NCBI RefSeq assembly: GCF_003668995.1
Contig: NZ_CP033068.1
Span: 1,612,001 to 1,676,000 of the forward strand
Length of the DNA: 64,000 bases
Reading direction: 5' to 3'
DNA from: Flavobacterium sp. 140616W15
GTDB taxonomy: Bacteria; Bacteroidota; Bacteroidia; Flavobacteriales; Flavobacteriaceae
Shown here: in pieces, positions 1 through 8,130 of the stretch
How the letters are laid out: the number at the start of each line of letters is the position of its first letter
Numbering within the stretch: the stretch's first letter is position 1
The notes under the pieces: generated by a model
Database searches by the model: none
Told to the model about the DNA's origin: nothing
What the model saw: the letters and a program-made list of their open reading frames with translations, nothing else
Translations under genes and position numbers: made by a program

Positions 1-2
1 CA

Positions 3-131
3 TTTCCATTAGATGCTACAGAAACAAATATTTTTAAATTCGACCAAGCAGGAATCGTTCTTGAATTTAATACTAATAAAAAACAAATGGTTTTAAAACA
101 AGGAGGAAAAGAATTTGTTTTTAGTAAGTAA
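3..131 (+). CDS. C-terminal tail of a gene cut by the window edge
   Basis: An open frame runs in from the left edge and stops at TAA 129-131, giving 42 residues that end in GGKEFVFSK. The composition (FDQAGIVLEF, then a basic LKQGG stretch) resembles the small C-terminal beta domain that follows serine-hydrolase or peptidase domains in many Bacteroidetes proteins, but this is a resemblance only and the catalytic part lies outside the window. A hairpin terminator follows at about 204-238, which supports this being a true gene end. Confidence 0.5.
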   Translation, partial: FPLDATETNIFKFDQAGIVLEFNTNKKQMVLKQGGKEFVFSK

Positions 132-203
132 TAAAAACACTACCCTCCTATTTATTGCAAATAATTAAATACATAAACTATAATAGATTTATACAATAAG
201 TTC

Positions 204-238
204 AAGCTTCTTAAGAAATTAAGGAGCTTTCTTATTTT
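204..238 (+). terminator. Intrinsic terminator after the partial gene
   Basis: An 11-bp stem (AAGCTTCTTAA paired with TTAAGGAGCTT, one G-T pair) encloses a GAAA tetraloop and is followed by TCTTATTTT. It lies about 70 bases after the stop of the partial gene on the same strand. The rest of 132-444 is AT-rich and shows no other gene. Confidence 0.6.
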
Positions 239-444
239 GGATGAAATAGGATTATCGCTAAAGAGACTGCTTAAAAGTATATTATTTATAAAAAGACATC
301 TCACAAATAATAATAAAATAGTCCTATATTAGCTATAAATAAAGGAGTTTGAATATAAATTAAGCTAGATTTTACTCTTTTTATTTTCAATAGCTGATTT
401 TGAAATAGATATCAAATTTAAAAAACAATATTAATTTTTAAGAA

Positions 445-1248
445 ATGAAGAATCAAGAAATTTTCTTTGCCAAAGGAGATAGTCCAAAAATGATTGAAGC
501 TTTTAAAAATGCACAAGAAACGTTTAAATATTTTTGGAGAGAACTATCTTGGGAATACCGCCGAATTGTTCCTGCATTAACCGTAGCATGTGTAAAAGTG
601 GCATTTTCTCAAGATACTGAAGAAAGTGAACATCCTATTGTAGAACATATGTGGATTAATGATATCACTTTTGATGGAGAACAGATAAAAGGTGTTTTAA
701 TAAACGCCCCAAACGAGTTAACAAACATCAAGAATGGAGATGAAGTTGTGATTCCTTTAAACCAGATTAGTGATTGGTTATTTGCTATTCAGGGTAGTTC
801 CAAAAAAGGGCTTTCAAAATTGTTCTCATCGTCTCAACCAAAAGCTTATGGGGGATTTACAATTCAGGCGATACGCTCAGAAATGACAAATCAGGAAAGA
901 AAGGACCATGATAAAGCCTGGGGATTAGATTTTGGAGATTTCAATGAAGTACTTCTTGTTAACGAACAAAAGGATAAGCCAGAAAATCTTATAGAACATC
1001 CTATGAGTAAAAACATGAAAGAAAAACTTCAGGAGTTCTTAGAGCAAAACCCCAATGAAATTACCTATCAGGATGAAGATGGCTTTTCTTTATTACATAG
1101 AGAAACAATTGCAGGAAACAGGACTTCTGTAGCAGTTTTGTTGGAATCTGGAGTTAATAAAGACATGAAAACAAATCAAGGTAAAACAGCATTAGACATT
1201 GCAAAACAGTTAAAATGGGAACATCTTATCCCTGTACTTAGTAATTAA
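445..1248 (+). CDS. DUF2314 domain protein with C-terminal ankyrin repeats
   Basis: This 267-residue protein has no signal peptide or membrane segment and is probably cytoplasmic. Residues about 1-125 match the DUF2314 pattern (aromatic WEYRRIVPALTVACVKVAF, then a VEHMWINDI strand and a GVLINAP turn). Residues about 205-267 form one complete ankyrin unit and part of another (DGFSLLHRETIAGNRTSVAVLLESG, then GKTALDIAKQL), suggesting a protein-binding tail. The molecular function of DUF2314 is not known to me. The gene ends 23 bases before the Crp/Fnr gene, so co-transcription is possible. The start is the first ATG in frame. Domain calls are by eye; the ankyrin part is the more secure. Confidence 0.75.
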   Translation: MKNQEIFFAKGDSPKMIEAFKNAQETFKYFWRELSWEYRRIVPALTVACVKVAFSQDTEESEHPIVEHMWINDITFDGEQIKGVLINAPNELTNIKNGDEVVIPLNQISDWLFAIQGSSKKGLSKLFSSSQPKAYGGFTIQAIRSEMTNQERKDHDKAWGLDFGDFNEVLLVNEQKDKPENLIEHPMSKNMKEKLQEFLEQNPNEITYQDEDGFSLLHRETIAGNRTSVAVLLESGVNKDMKTNQGKTALDIAKQLKWEHLIPVLSN

Positions 1249-1271
1249 TCTTTTTTATTAGCAATCTTCAA

Positions 1272-1835
1272 ATGAACAGTAATACCATTTTTGACAAAAT
1301 AGCTGAACTACCAGAAAGCTCCAGAAAAACGTTGGAGGAAAACATTACATTGGTACGTTATCCTAAAGGGCATATTTTATTAAAAGCAGGAAAAATCGAA
1401 TCGAATATCTATTTTATAAAAAGAGGAATTGTTAGAGCCTATGTCAATCAAAACGACAGTGATGTTACTTTTTGGTTTGGAAAGGAAGGAGAAACTATTC
1501 TTTCGATGAGAAGTTATGTCGAAAATCAAAAAGGCTATGAAGATATTGAACTTCTTGAAGACTGTGAGCTCTATGAATTAAAGACTTCCAATTTGCAACG
1601 GTTATTTGAAGAAGATATACATATTGCTAATTGGGGAAGAAAATTTGCAGAAAATGAACTCATAAAAACAGAAGAGCGATTAATTTCGAGACAGTTTAAA
1701 ACAGCATCCGAAAGATATAATGAGCTAATAACCAATAACCCCGATTTAATTAAGAGAGTTCAACTCGGATATATTGCCTCCTATCTTGGAATCACTCAAG
1801 TAAGTTTAAGCCGAATAAGAGCCGAAGTAAAATAA
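1272..1835 (+). CDS. Crp/Fnr-family transcriptional regulator
   Basis: The 187-residue protein has the cyclic-nucleotide-binding-like beta barrel at residues about 20-115 (PKGHILLKAGKIESNIYFI, then an ELLEDCELYEL strand), a connecting helix, and a C-terminal helix-turn-helix whose recognition part is LGYIASYLGITQVSLSRIR. No N-terminal Cys cluster is present, so it is not an Fnr-type oxygen sensor. The phosphate-binding Arg-Ala signature of true cAMP receptors is not evident. Such short regulators are common in Flavobacteria and often act on an adjacent transporter. The SMR exporter gene starts 73 bases downstream on the same strand and is the obvious candidate target, which is inference. Confidence 0.88.
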   Translation: MNSNTIFDKIAELPESSRKTLEENITLVRYPKGHILLKAGKIESNIYFIKRGIVRAYVNQNDSDVTFWFGKEGETILSMRSYVENQKGYEDIELLEDCELYELKTSNLQRLFEEDIHIANWGRKFAENELIKTEERLISRQFKTASERYNELITNNPDLIKRVQLGYIASYLGITQVSLSRIRAEVK

Positions 1836-1908
1836 ATTTATTTTTTATCATTTGTTAAATTTTAATTGGATCCACTGAAGGAACTTTGCCTTATTAAAAT
1901 TTAAAAAT

Positions 1909-2235
1909 ATGAATTGGATTCTTTTGATTATTGCAGGATTATTTGAGGTAGCGTTTGCTTCGTGCTTAGGAAAAGCTAAAGAAGCAACAGGAAATGATGT
2001 TTATTTATGGTATGGAGGTTTCTTGGCATCGCTTGTTATAAGTATGCTGCTTCTTATCAAGAGTACACAAACATTGCCTATTGGGACTGCTTATGCTGTA
2101 TGGACAGGTATTGGTGCTGTTGGAACAGTTTTGGTTGGTATTTTTGTGTTTAAAGATCCAACAAACTTCTGGAGATTGTTCTTTATTGCAACATTAGTAG
2201 GTTCAATCATCGGATTAAAATCGGTTTCTCATTAA
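1909..2235 (+). CDS. sugE: SMR-family exporter, SugE/Gdx type
   Basis: This is a 108-residue, four-helix small multidrug resistance protein. The membrane-embedded Glu that SMR exporters need is in the first helix (AGLFEVAFAS, Glu13). The signature TLPIGTAYAVWTGIGAVGT in the third helix region and the final IIGLKSVSH tail match the SugE/Gdx branch rather than EmrE. Characterised members of that branch export guanidinium or quaternary ammonium compounds in exchange for protons across the inner membrane. The length is typical. SMR proteins work as dimers; no second SMR gene is present here, which fits the homodimeric SugE type. It is probably regulated by the upstream Crp/Fnr gene (inference). 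Confidence 0.9.
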   Translation: MNWILLIIAGLFEVAFASCLGKAKEATGNDVYLWYGGFLASLVISMLLLIKSTQTLPIGTAYAVWTGIGAVGTVLVGIFVFKDPTNFWRLFFIATLVGSIIGLKSVSH

Positions 2236-2254
2236 TGAAACTTGTAGTAAAAAA

Positions 2255-2290
2255 AATGCAACTTAATTTAAAAAAAATTAGGTTGCATTT
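2255..2290 (+). terminator. Hairpin after the SMR gene
   Basis: ATGCAACTTAATT and AATTAGGTTGCAT form a 13-bp stem with a single wobble pair, starting 20 bases after the SMR stop. The 3' flank is only moderately T-rich, so termination efficiency is uncertain. A 63-codon open frame that begins on the SMR stop passes straight through this hairpin, which argues against that frame being a gene. Confidence 0.5.
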
Positions 2291-2370
2291 AAAATATAGA
2301 TTCTTATTTCTCCTCCCTTTTTTTCTTTTTCTCAAAGCATTTACGGTTTTTATTTTCTTTATGCTGCTTT

Positions 2371-2517
2371 TTATTGTTTGTCAGTGTGTACGATATTGCT
2401 TTTGTTTTCGTAAATCTTTTGGATAATAGGCTTCACTCCTATTTCAAGTCTTTCTATTCTTTGTAACCTAAATTGAGCTATATTAGCTTGAAAAAGTTTT
2501 TTTGCACAAAGTAAATA
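2371..2517 (-). pseudogene. Possible short coding remnant, no start codon
   Basis: On the minus strand a 48-codon frame without an obvious start reads through QANIAQFRLQRIERLEIG and ends in KSNIVHTDKQ before a TAA. Its charged, helix-like composition is less AT-driven than the surrounding intergenic DNA, so it may be the tail of a decayed gene. There is no ribosome binding site and I recognise no family. Otherwise the 334-base gap between 2236 and 2569 holds only the hairpin noted above. Confidence 0.2.
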
Positions 2518-2569
2518 TCAAACAAGCTTTATCTTTTTTTGTTAACACTAATAAGTTTTTAGATTATTT

Positions 2570-3520
2570 ATGAAAAAAATCTTTATCCTATTCGCTATTA
2601 TGCTCACAAATTATAATACACAAGCACAAACCCAAAATGATGTAGTGGGTTATTACAAATTAAGGGGCGGAAGCCATTATCTAAAACCCGATGGCACATT
2701 TATTATAATAGGATACGCAACATTAATAACTGGAAAATGGTCTTTAAAAGAACATGGAGAAGTAAACTTTGTCCCCGATGCTCCTAAAGAATCATTTCAG
2801 GTTTATGGAAGGCATACCCCAGAGCTAAAAGACAGTACAAAGTTTATGCTCTCAAACGGATTACATGAGGAAGAAACATTTATGCATATTGGGAAACTTA
2901 GTGCAGTAACCCCAAAACTACAACGCGTTTATGTAAAAGGACATCGATGCATTCAGTTTCCAGAAGTATATACAACAACTAAAGAAGTCGATATTATATC
3001 ATTTACTTCCTTGCCTTATTCATATTCAATAAACAAAGGTTATAAACCTACAATTTACACCTTCAATAATACCGAAAAATTCAATGATTTTATAGTAAAT
3101 CACTTTGAGGATAAAGAAAACTACCATCCGTTTTCTTATCTCTATAAAGATGGAGGTTTATATTACTCTAAACATTTTGGAGAAAAACAAGACTTAAATG
3201 AGGCCTTAACTGAATCTGAATTTGCACAAATATCTGGTATCGATTTTGAACCAAATATTATTTTGTATACACCGAAATACAAAAGGTATGATAATGATAC
3301 CGAAAATGAGCTTTTTAAACTAAACTATACATTGGATGAAAAAAGAAATGCCTACATAAGCCAACTAAACTATGTAGCAGGCGAGGAAAATACTAAAGAT
3401 TATGATTACAATAATACCAACCTACTATATATCTATAAAAAAATAAATACATCCAATAAGTTTCAAAGTACTTTTTTAATCGAAGAAAAATCAATTTTTA
3501 AAGATCATTGCAAAGAATAA
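2570..3520 (+). CDS. Secreted protein of unknown function
   Basis: The 316-residue protein begins with a clear signal peptide (MKKIFILFAIMLTNYNTQAQ, cleavage expected after AQA), so it is exported to the periplasm or beyond. There is no lipobox Cys and no T9SS sorting domain. The mature part is Tyr- and Asn-rich, with an opening GYYKLRGGSHYLKPDGTF that looks like a small beta-sheet module of the kind in which a 'template plus comparison' lipocalin-like fold is common. I do not recognise a named family. It stands alone, followed by a strong terminator at 3621. The start is supported by the signal peptide. Confidence 0.7.
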   Translation: MKKIFILFAIMLTNYNTQAQTQNDVVGYYKLRGGSHYLKPDGTFIIIGYATLITGKWSLKEHGEVNFVPDAPKESFQVYGRHTPELKDSTKFMLSNGLHEEETFMHIGKLSAVTPKLQRVYVKGHRCIQFPEVYTTTKEVDIISFTSLPYSYSINKGYKPTIYTFNNTEKFNDFIVNHFEDKENYHPFSYLYKDGGLYYSKHFGEKQDLNEALTESEFAQISGIDFEPNIILYTPKYKRYDNDTENELFKLNYTLDEKRNAYISQLNYVAGEENTKDYDYNNTNLLYIYKKINTSNKFQSTFLIEEKSIFKDHCKE

Positions 3521-3620
3521 AACTTTAATTCATCCTTAAAATAGAATACAAAACAAACTACAAAACAGCTCGTAAGTTGCTAATTAATAAGATTTTGTAA
3601 TTACTCGTACGCCGTCTTAT

Positions 3621-3668
3621 AAAAAGTCGAACTCATTTTAATAAAAAAATGCGTTCGACTTTTTTTTG
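3621..3668 (+). terminator. Strong intrinsic terminator
   Basis: AAAAAGTCGAAC pairs perfectly with GTTCGACTTTTT around an AT-rich loop and runs into a T8 tract. It lies 100 bases after the secreted-protein gene and 70 bases before the serine hydrolase start, separating two transcription units. Confidence 0.8.
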
Positions 3669-3738
3669 TCGTACGTATTTCATGATTATCCAACGCACAT
3701 TTGTATCAAATAACAATAACCTTAAAAAAATAGAAATC

Positions 3739-4850
3739 ATGAAAAAATTAATCTTTATCGTTTTATTAGTATTACCTCTAATAAGTATTGCACAAAAAAC
3801 TAATCTAAAAGCAATAGTTGATAGTGCAGCAATCAAAATGATAGAAAAACCTTTAATAAATTCTACATCAATTGGCATAGTTTATCAAGGACAAGAATTC
3901 ATCGGTCATTATGGTGAATTAGAAAAAGGAAAATCAAACCCACCAACAAATAAAACAATTTATGAAATTGGCTCATTAGGTAAAACTCATACAGGTACAT
4001 TAATTGCCAAGGCCGTTTTGGATAAAAAATAAATCTTGATGATCCTGTTCAAAAATATTTAAGCGAAGATTATCCTAATCTTACATTTGAGAACTATCCG
4101 ATTCGTATAAAAGATTTGGTTACCCATACTAGTGGTTTGCCTAATATGATTCCTTTAAGCGTAAATGAAATGCTGAAAAATTTTACCAAAAAAGAGACTC
4201 CAACAGATCTTAACAATGCATTAAAAAATTATACACAAAAGGATTTTTTCAAAGATTTACACCAAATAAAAATTGATACTATTCCTGGGTATAACTTTTC
4301 TTATTCAAGTGCAGGAATAGAGCTTTTAGCAGCTGTTTTGGAGAAAGTTTATGACAAAAAATTTGAAGTTATTTTAAAAGAATATTTTGCCAAACATGCT
4401 CAAATGAGTCATACAATGATCAATTTATCTCCAGAAGAAGAAAAAAATCTTGCAGTTGGTTATCATTGTGCTTATAACGAAATCACTACCAAAATGGCAA
4501 CATTGCCTTGGGGTGCTGGCGGAAACGTAAAATCTACCGTGCCAGATATGGTAAAATACATTAAATACCAATTAAAAAATGATGCTGTCGTAGCAGAATC
4601 TCACAGACCATTGGTTAAAGTTAACGATCGTTTTAGTTCAGGGTATTGCTGGCGAGTAAACAAAGATGAAAAGCTAGGAACATTATATATGCATCATGGT
4701 GGCGTTACTCGCTCACAATGTTTTATTTATATCATTCCAGAATATAATCTAGGTGTATTTATCATTACTAATCAAAGTGGCGAAAACACACCAAAAGATA
4801 TGAAAGAAACCTTAAATGGAATATTTGAACAAATACAAAAGCTTAAATAA
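3739..4850 (+). pseudogene. Serine hydrolase (class C beta-lactamase-like), frameshifted
   Basis: Restoring one A to the A6 run near 4024-4029 joins two open frames into a 370-residue protein with a signal peptide (MKKLIFIVLLVLPLISIAQ). The restored junction reads LDKKINLDDPVQKYL, the usual 'LDDPV.KYL' of this family. The nucleophile motif SxxK is present as GSLGKT, the Tyr motif is FSYSSAG (Tyr-x-Ser instead of the commoner Tyr-x-Asn), and a HHGG motif lies near the C-terminus. The family includes penicillin-binding-protein-like esterases and D-amino peptidases; the substrate cannot be told from sequence. As it stands the gene gives a 97-residue product lacking the Tyr motif. One-base loss in a homopolymer is the same lesion as in six other genes here, so it may be sequencing error. 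Confidence 0.8.
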
Positions 4851-4878
4851 TTAGTTTATGTGATTCATTCTAAAATAC

Positions 4879-4947
4879 AGAAACATAGTTTACTTACTCT
4901 AAAAAAAAATATTTCTATTATGAGTATATAATCTATGTTTCTTTTTA
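4879..4947. terminator. Bidirectional terminator between convergent genes
   Basis: AGAAACATAG and CTATGTTTCT form a 10-bp perfect stem, with a smaller TACTC/GAGTA stem inside. T-rich flank on one side and an A-rich stretch on the other let it serve both the plus-strand hydrolase and the minus-strand gene that ends at 4959. Confidence 0.5.
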
Positions 4948-4958
4948 TGTATTAGGAT

Positions 4959-5522
4959 TTAATAGTATAATCTAAAATCTAGGTGTTTACAAAGATCATA
5001 GTGTTTTTGATGTAATTCTTCAACGATTTCGGTTATATCATCTTCATCTTGACATAAACTAAAGAATGCTTTATCAAGTGTGCTAGTACTTGTTATTTTT
5101 TTAAGAGCAGTTCCGTAACCTGAAATAGCACGTGCACCGGTAATATCAAGGAAATATTGTGCTTCTTCTTCACTTAAATCGAGTATTTTAGCATTAGAAA
5201 AATGTAAAATTTTCCCTTTCATTTTTCCTTCAAATATTTCAGCTATTTCTTCTAAACTATAGTAATATTCGTTGAGACACACATTGTTTGGTTCGCCTGG
5301 CATTACAAAATATATTATTTCGTAATCTTTAAAATTATGATCATCATAAAGTAATGCATTTAGGCTATCCTCTAACCCTTCAATAGTATCACAAGTTTTA
5401 TGAATACTTGAAATCCCTTGATCGAAAGCAAGCTGCTCTAAGTTTTTTATGACTTCAGTAGTTATATCTATTTCTACATCGGCAACTGCCTCAAGGCAAA
5501 AAATAAATTTATCATAATCCAT
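4959..5522 (-). CDS. CHAT-like (DUF6642-type) protein lacking the catalytic pair
   Basis: This 187-residue cytoplasmic protein has the layout I associate with DUF6642, a small caspase/CHAT-like family: FIFCLEAVAD strand, GISSIHKTCDT, a long helix, the YEIIYFVMPGEPN strand, SLEEIAEIFEGKMKGKILHF, and a late ARAISGYG segment. In relatives as I recall them, the strand before GEPN ends in His-Gly and the strand after the helix ends in Ser-Cys, the expected His/Cys protease dyad. Here those positions read MPGEPN and HFSNAK, so both catalytic residues appear replaced. It is therefore likely a non-catalytic member (binding or regulatory). Family assignment is from memory of the pattern and moderately sure. 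It stands alone, convergent with the serine hydrolase. Confidence 0.6.
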   Translation of the reverse strand: MDYDKFIFCLEAVADVEIDITTEVIKNLEQLAFDQGISSIHKTCDTIEGLEDSLNALLYDDHNFKDYEIIYFVMPGEPNNVCLNEYYYSLEEIAEIFEGKMKGKILHFSNAKILDLSEEEAQYFLDITGARAISGYGTALKKITSTSTLDKAFFSLCQDEDDITEIVEELHQKHYDLCKHLDFRLYY

Positions 5523-5741
5523 AAAATTATGTTTTTTGTAAATGAATAATATGCCACAAAGGTATATTTTATTGCAGGAAATTGGTAAAAAAGCATGAAG
5601 ACTTTTTTAGAAAATCAATGGTAATTTGAGGCAAATGATTAGATGTTTTTTCTAGTTATTTTTAGTAATCTAAATTGTGTTAGAAATGTTTTTCACTTCT
5701 ATTTTTTATTACTTTTATGCCATAAATTTATATAACTGCTG

Positions 5742-6107
5742 ATGAAATTTTCTTTAAACCCAAATTATATTAAAGCATCTAATTTGTTTTTTATTTCTGC
5801 TAGTCTTGGCATTCTTAATTTTTTTCTTTCCCCCGAAATACTTTCATCAAAAGCGGATATAATAATTAGCATTACAGCTATTATTTTTATCTCAATAATC
5901 GGATTAGCACTTAGATTTGAAGTCTCTTGGATTAAATATATTCTCTTAGTCTTAATTATTGTCGGAATTAATACCTTGCCACCTTTAATAAAAGAGGAAC
6001 TTACTTTGCATCCTATAAATGGTATTATTACAATATTACAAGTTGTAACTCAAGTTTATGCTACTATTTTAATTTTAGTATTTAGCAAAAGAAAGAGAAA
6101 CTATTAG
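5742..6107 (+). CDS. Small four-helix membrane protein
   Basis: The 121-residue protein has four predicted membrane helices: NLFFISASLGILNFFL, a long IIISITAIIFISIIGLALRF, YILLVLIIVGINTLPPL and ITILQVVTQVYATILILVF. A conserved-looking loop PPLIKEELTLHPING joins helices 3 and 4. A truncated second copy of helices 3-4 and this loop lies at 12849-13009 with the same type of terminator, so it is a duplicated, possibly mobile unit. No known function. A hairpin terminator overlaps its stop codon. Confidence 0.7.
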   Translation: MKFSLNPNYIKASNLFFISASLGILNFFLSPEILSSKADIIISITAIIFISIIGLALRFEVSWIKYILLVLIIVGINTLPPLIKEELTLHPINGIITILQVVTQVYATILILVFSKRKRNY

Positions 6108-6122
6108 TTTCTCTTTCTGCTT
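6090..6122 (+). terminator. Terminator overlapping the membrane-protein stop
   Basis: AGAAAGAGAAAC (6090-6101) pairs with GTTTCTCTTTCT (6107-6118) around a 5-base loop that contains the stop codon region. A close relative of this hairpin follows the truncated paralogue at 13025-13061, so gene and terminator were duplicated together. Confidence 0.7.
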
Positions 6123-6242
6123 ATACAGCGTTTTTTACTTCTTGATTTAATTGTACCATCCTATTTGAATTTTTGGATTAGACTCTTCAAATCCTCCAAT
6201 CCAATTATTTTTTTGTAGTTCTTATTTTTGACTCATTCACTT

Positions 6243-7805
6243 TTAAATTAAATTATCTAAAAATCCTGATTTTAAACTCATTTCATGTAAGAAGAGGTTT
6301 TTACTATCATACTTTTGTTTAATTTTAAGTAAATCAATTAAATAAGTTTTTTCGTAAAATTGAAGCAATAATTTGATTCGATCATTATCGTTTGTGGGAT
6401 CATATTTCTCCATGTGGCCAAATTTCCTTATACAGTTGTAGTCAGGAAAATTAACAAAACAGCCTTCCGTAAAACCTTTATTACTTAATTCCAATCTTAA
6501 GTTTTCTACCCAAGCTAAGTATTTATTATTATCAGGATCCTTAGGTTCTGACCACCAAGCCTGAATCTGAAGCATAAAATCTCGATCCTTATAATAAAAA
6601 TAATTATCCCCATCTTTAATCTTACCTCCCATCCCATGAAGACTTAAATAGCAATTTAGTTTATTTCCGAATCCATGATCTTTATTCATATATTCAAAAA
6701 TTGCATTTGCAAAAGCAGTATAATCGATCCCTTTTTTTGGAAAAAAAGAACTTATTTTATGAGGATGTGGTTCGTCACAGGTCGATGCTGGTGCAGCTGG
6801 AACTTGTTTTCCTTGTGTTTCAAGAATATCATTTATAAAGACATCGCTACTGATACTATTTTCAATAGATGTGAAATTTTCGCTGTTTAGTGTATCATTT
6901 TGAATACTTAATGCGTTTGCTTCAAACTTTATATGTTCAATTGGGAAATTTACATCAATAATTGTAGCTATTTGTTTTTTGATTACTTGTTCACTATCAT
7001 TTTTTCTAGCTATGATGATACCAGAAACATATAAGTGTAAATTATTCCCTTTTGGATATACTCTTGCAAAAGAAGTAATCACATTAGTGGCCTGCGAAGC
7101 ATTTTCAAACCATTTATTTAATATATATTGGGGTTTTTCCTCATCATACATTTGAATATAAAATGATACTTTTTTTAGACCTACAAGCGATTGCGTTTTA
7201 AAAGTTAAACTGGTAACCACTCCGAAGTTCCCTCCACCTGAACCTTTCAAGGATTTAAATAAGTCCTTGTATTCATTTTTATTGTTTACATCGACTATTT
7301 TAAACCCTACTTTCCCATCAGCTATTACGATTTGAGCACTTACTAGTGAATCACAGGTCATACCATATAATCTGGAATAAGGTCCCCAGCCACCCCCTTG
7401 TGCTAAACCTCCTATTGCAACAGAATCACATCCACCACCAGGAATTACTAATTCATACTTAGTAAGTTCTTTATACACCTCTTTTAGTTTAGTTCCAGAT
7501 GGTATTATTACTGTATTTGTCGTTGTGTCAATAACCATTTTGTTCATTCTTGAGGTATCAATAATGATAACATTATCGGCAGTACAAGCTCCTTCGTGAT
7601 GATGTCCGCCAGAACGAATTCTAAATAATTTATTATTTTGCTGACAATGGTTTAATACACATTTGACATCTTCCGCAGATTCACAATATGCAATTTCATC
7701 AGGACTTAACTTGTCATCGTTTAGCAACAAAAGATTAGAAATTTCCCTAGATTTTTGATAATATGGCGAACTTTTATCAATTACTGTAACTGAACAATTT
7801 TTCAT
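6243..7805 (-). CDS. BBE-type FAD-linked oxidase
   Basis: The 520-residue protein has an FAD_binding_4 (PCMH-type) domain at residues about 30-210 and the berberine-bridge C-terminal motif near the end (KYDSKNLFLHEMSL). It has no signal peptide. SGGHHHEGA puts a His at residue 68, where the family attaches FAD covalently. GGGCDSVAIGGLAQGGGWG puts Cys126 58 residues later, matching the second (6-S-cysteinyl) attachment site of bicovalent glucooligosaccharide-oxidase-type flavoenzymes. Known members oxidise sugars, alkaloids or polyketide intermediates with O2; the substrate here is unknown. The gene stands alone, transcribed towards the 5742 gene. It is a typical length for the family and appears intact. 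Confidence 0.85.
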   Translation of the reverse strand: MKNCSVTVIDKSSPYYQKSREISNLLLLNDDKLSPDEIAYCESAEDVKCVLNHCQQNNKLFRIRSGGHHHEGACTADNVIIIDTSRMNKMVIDTTTNTVIIPSGTKLKEVYKELTKYELVIPGGGCDSVAIGGLAQGGGWGPYSRLYGMTCDSLVSAQIVIADGKVGFKIVDVNNKNEYKDLFKSLKGSGGGNFGVVTSLTFKTQSLVGLKKVSFYIQMYDEEKPQYILNKWFENASQATNVITSFARVYPKGNNLHLYVSGIIIARKNDSEQVIKKQIATIIDVNFPIEHIKFEANALSIQNDTLNSENFTSIENSISSDVFINDILETQGKQVPAAPASTCDEPHPHKISSFFPKKGIDYTAFANAIFEYMNKDHGFGNKLNCYLSLHGMGGKIKDGDNYFYYKDRDFMLQIQAWWSEPKDPDNNKYLAWVENLRLELSNKGFTEGCFVNFPDYNCIRKFGHMEKYDPTNDNDRIKLLLQFYEKTYLIDLLKIKQKYDSKNLFLHEMSLKSGFLDNLI

Positions 7806-8059
7806 AGCATATAGTTAAATTAGTATTGAGGACTCATTCGTTTAAAAAGATATTTATGAAGAAAGTATCTTGTTAGTTTATAGTAACCATCAATAAAACA
7901 ATATTTTAAATGCAATTTACATCGAATAATGTTTTGAATTATAGGTATTTGTACTGGTTTTATGACAATACTTTTAATAACATTAACGAAAGCAGAATAT
8001 AGATCTCTTTATATTTTAACGCCTTTGATATTAATAATTAAAAAATCAAAAGTATACTA

Positions 8060-8106
8060 TTAAAAAAAGGCATTGAAAATCAACAATATGTTAATAATCA
8101 ATGCCT
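8060..8106 (-). terminator. Terminator of the amino acid permease gene
   Basis: Read on the minus strand, AGGCATTGA and TCAATGCCT form a 9-bp perfect stem followed directly by T7. It lies 25 bases after the permease stop. The remaining 7806-8059 stretch upstream of the FAD oxidase is AT-rich and shows no gene. Confidence 0.75.
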
Positions 8107-8130
8107 GATAAGTAAATGATGTAGTAAAAA

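Noticed and set aside
2235-2426. 63-codon plus-strand frame that starts on the SMR stop
   Set aside because: It runs through the hairpin at 2255-2290, has Phe/Leu composition of T-rich DNA and no ribosome binding site.
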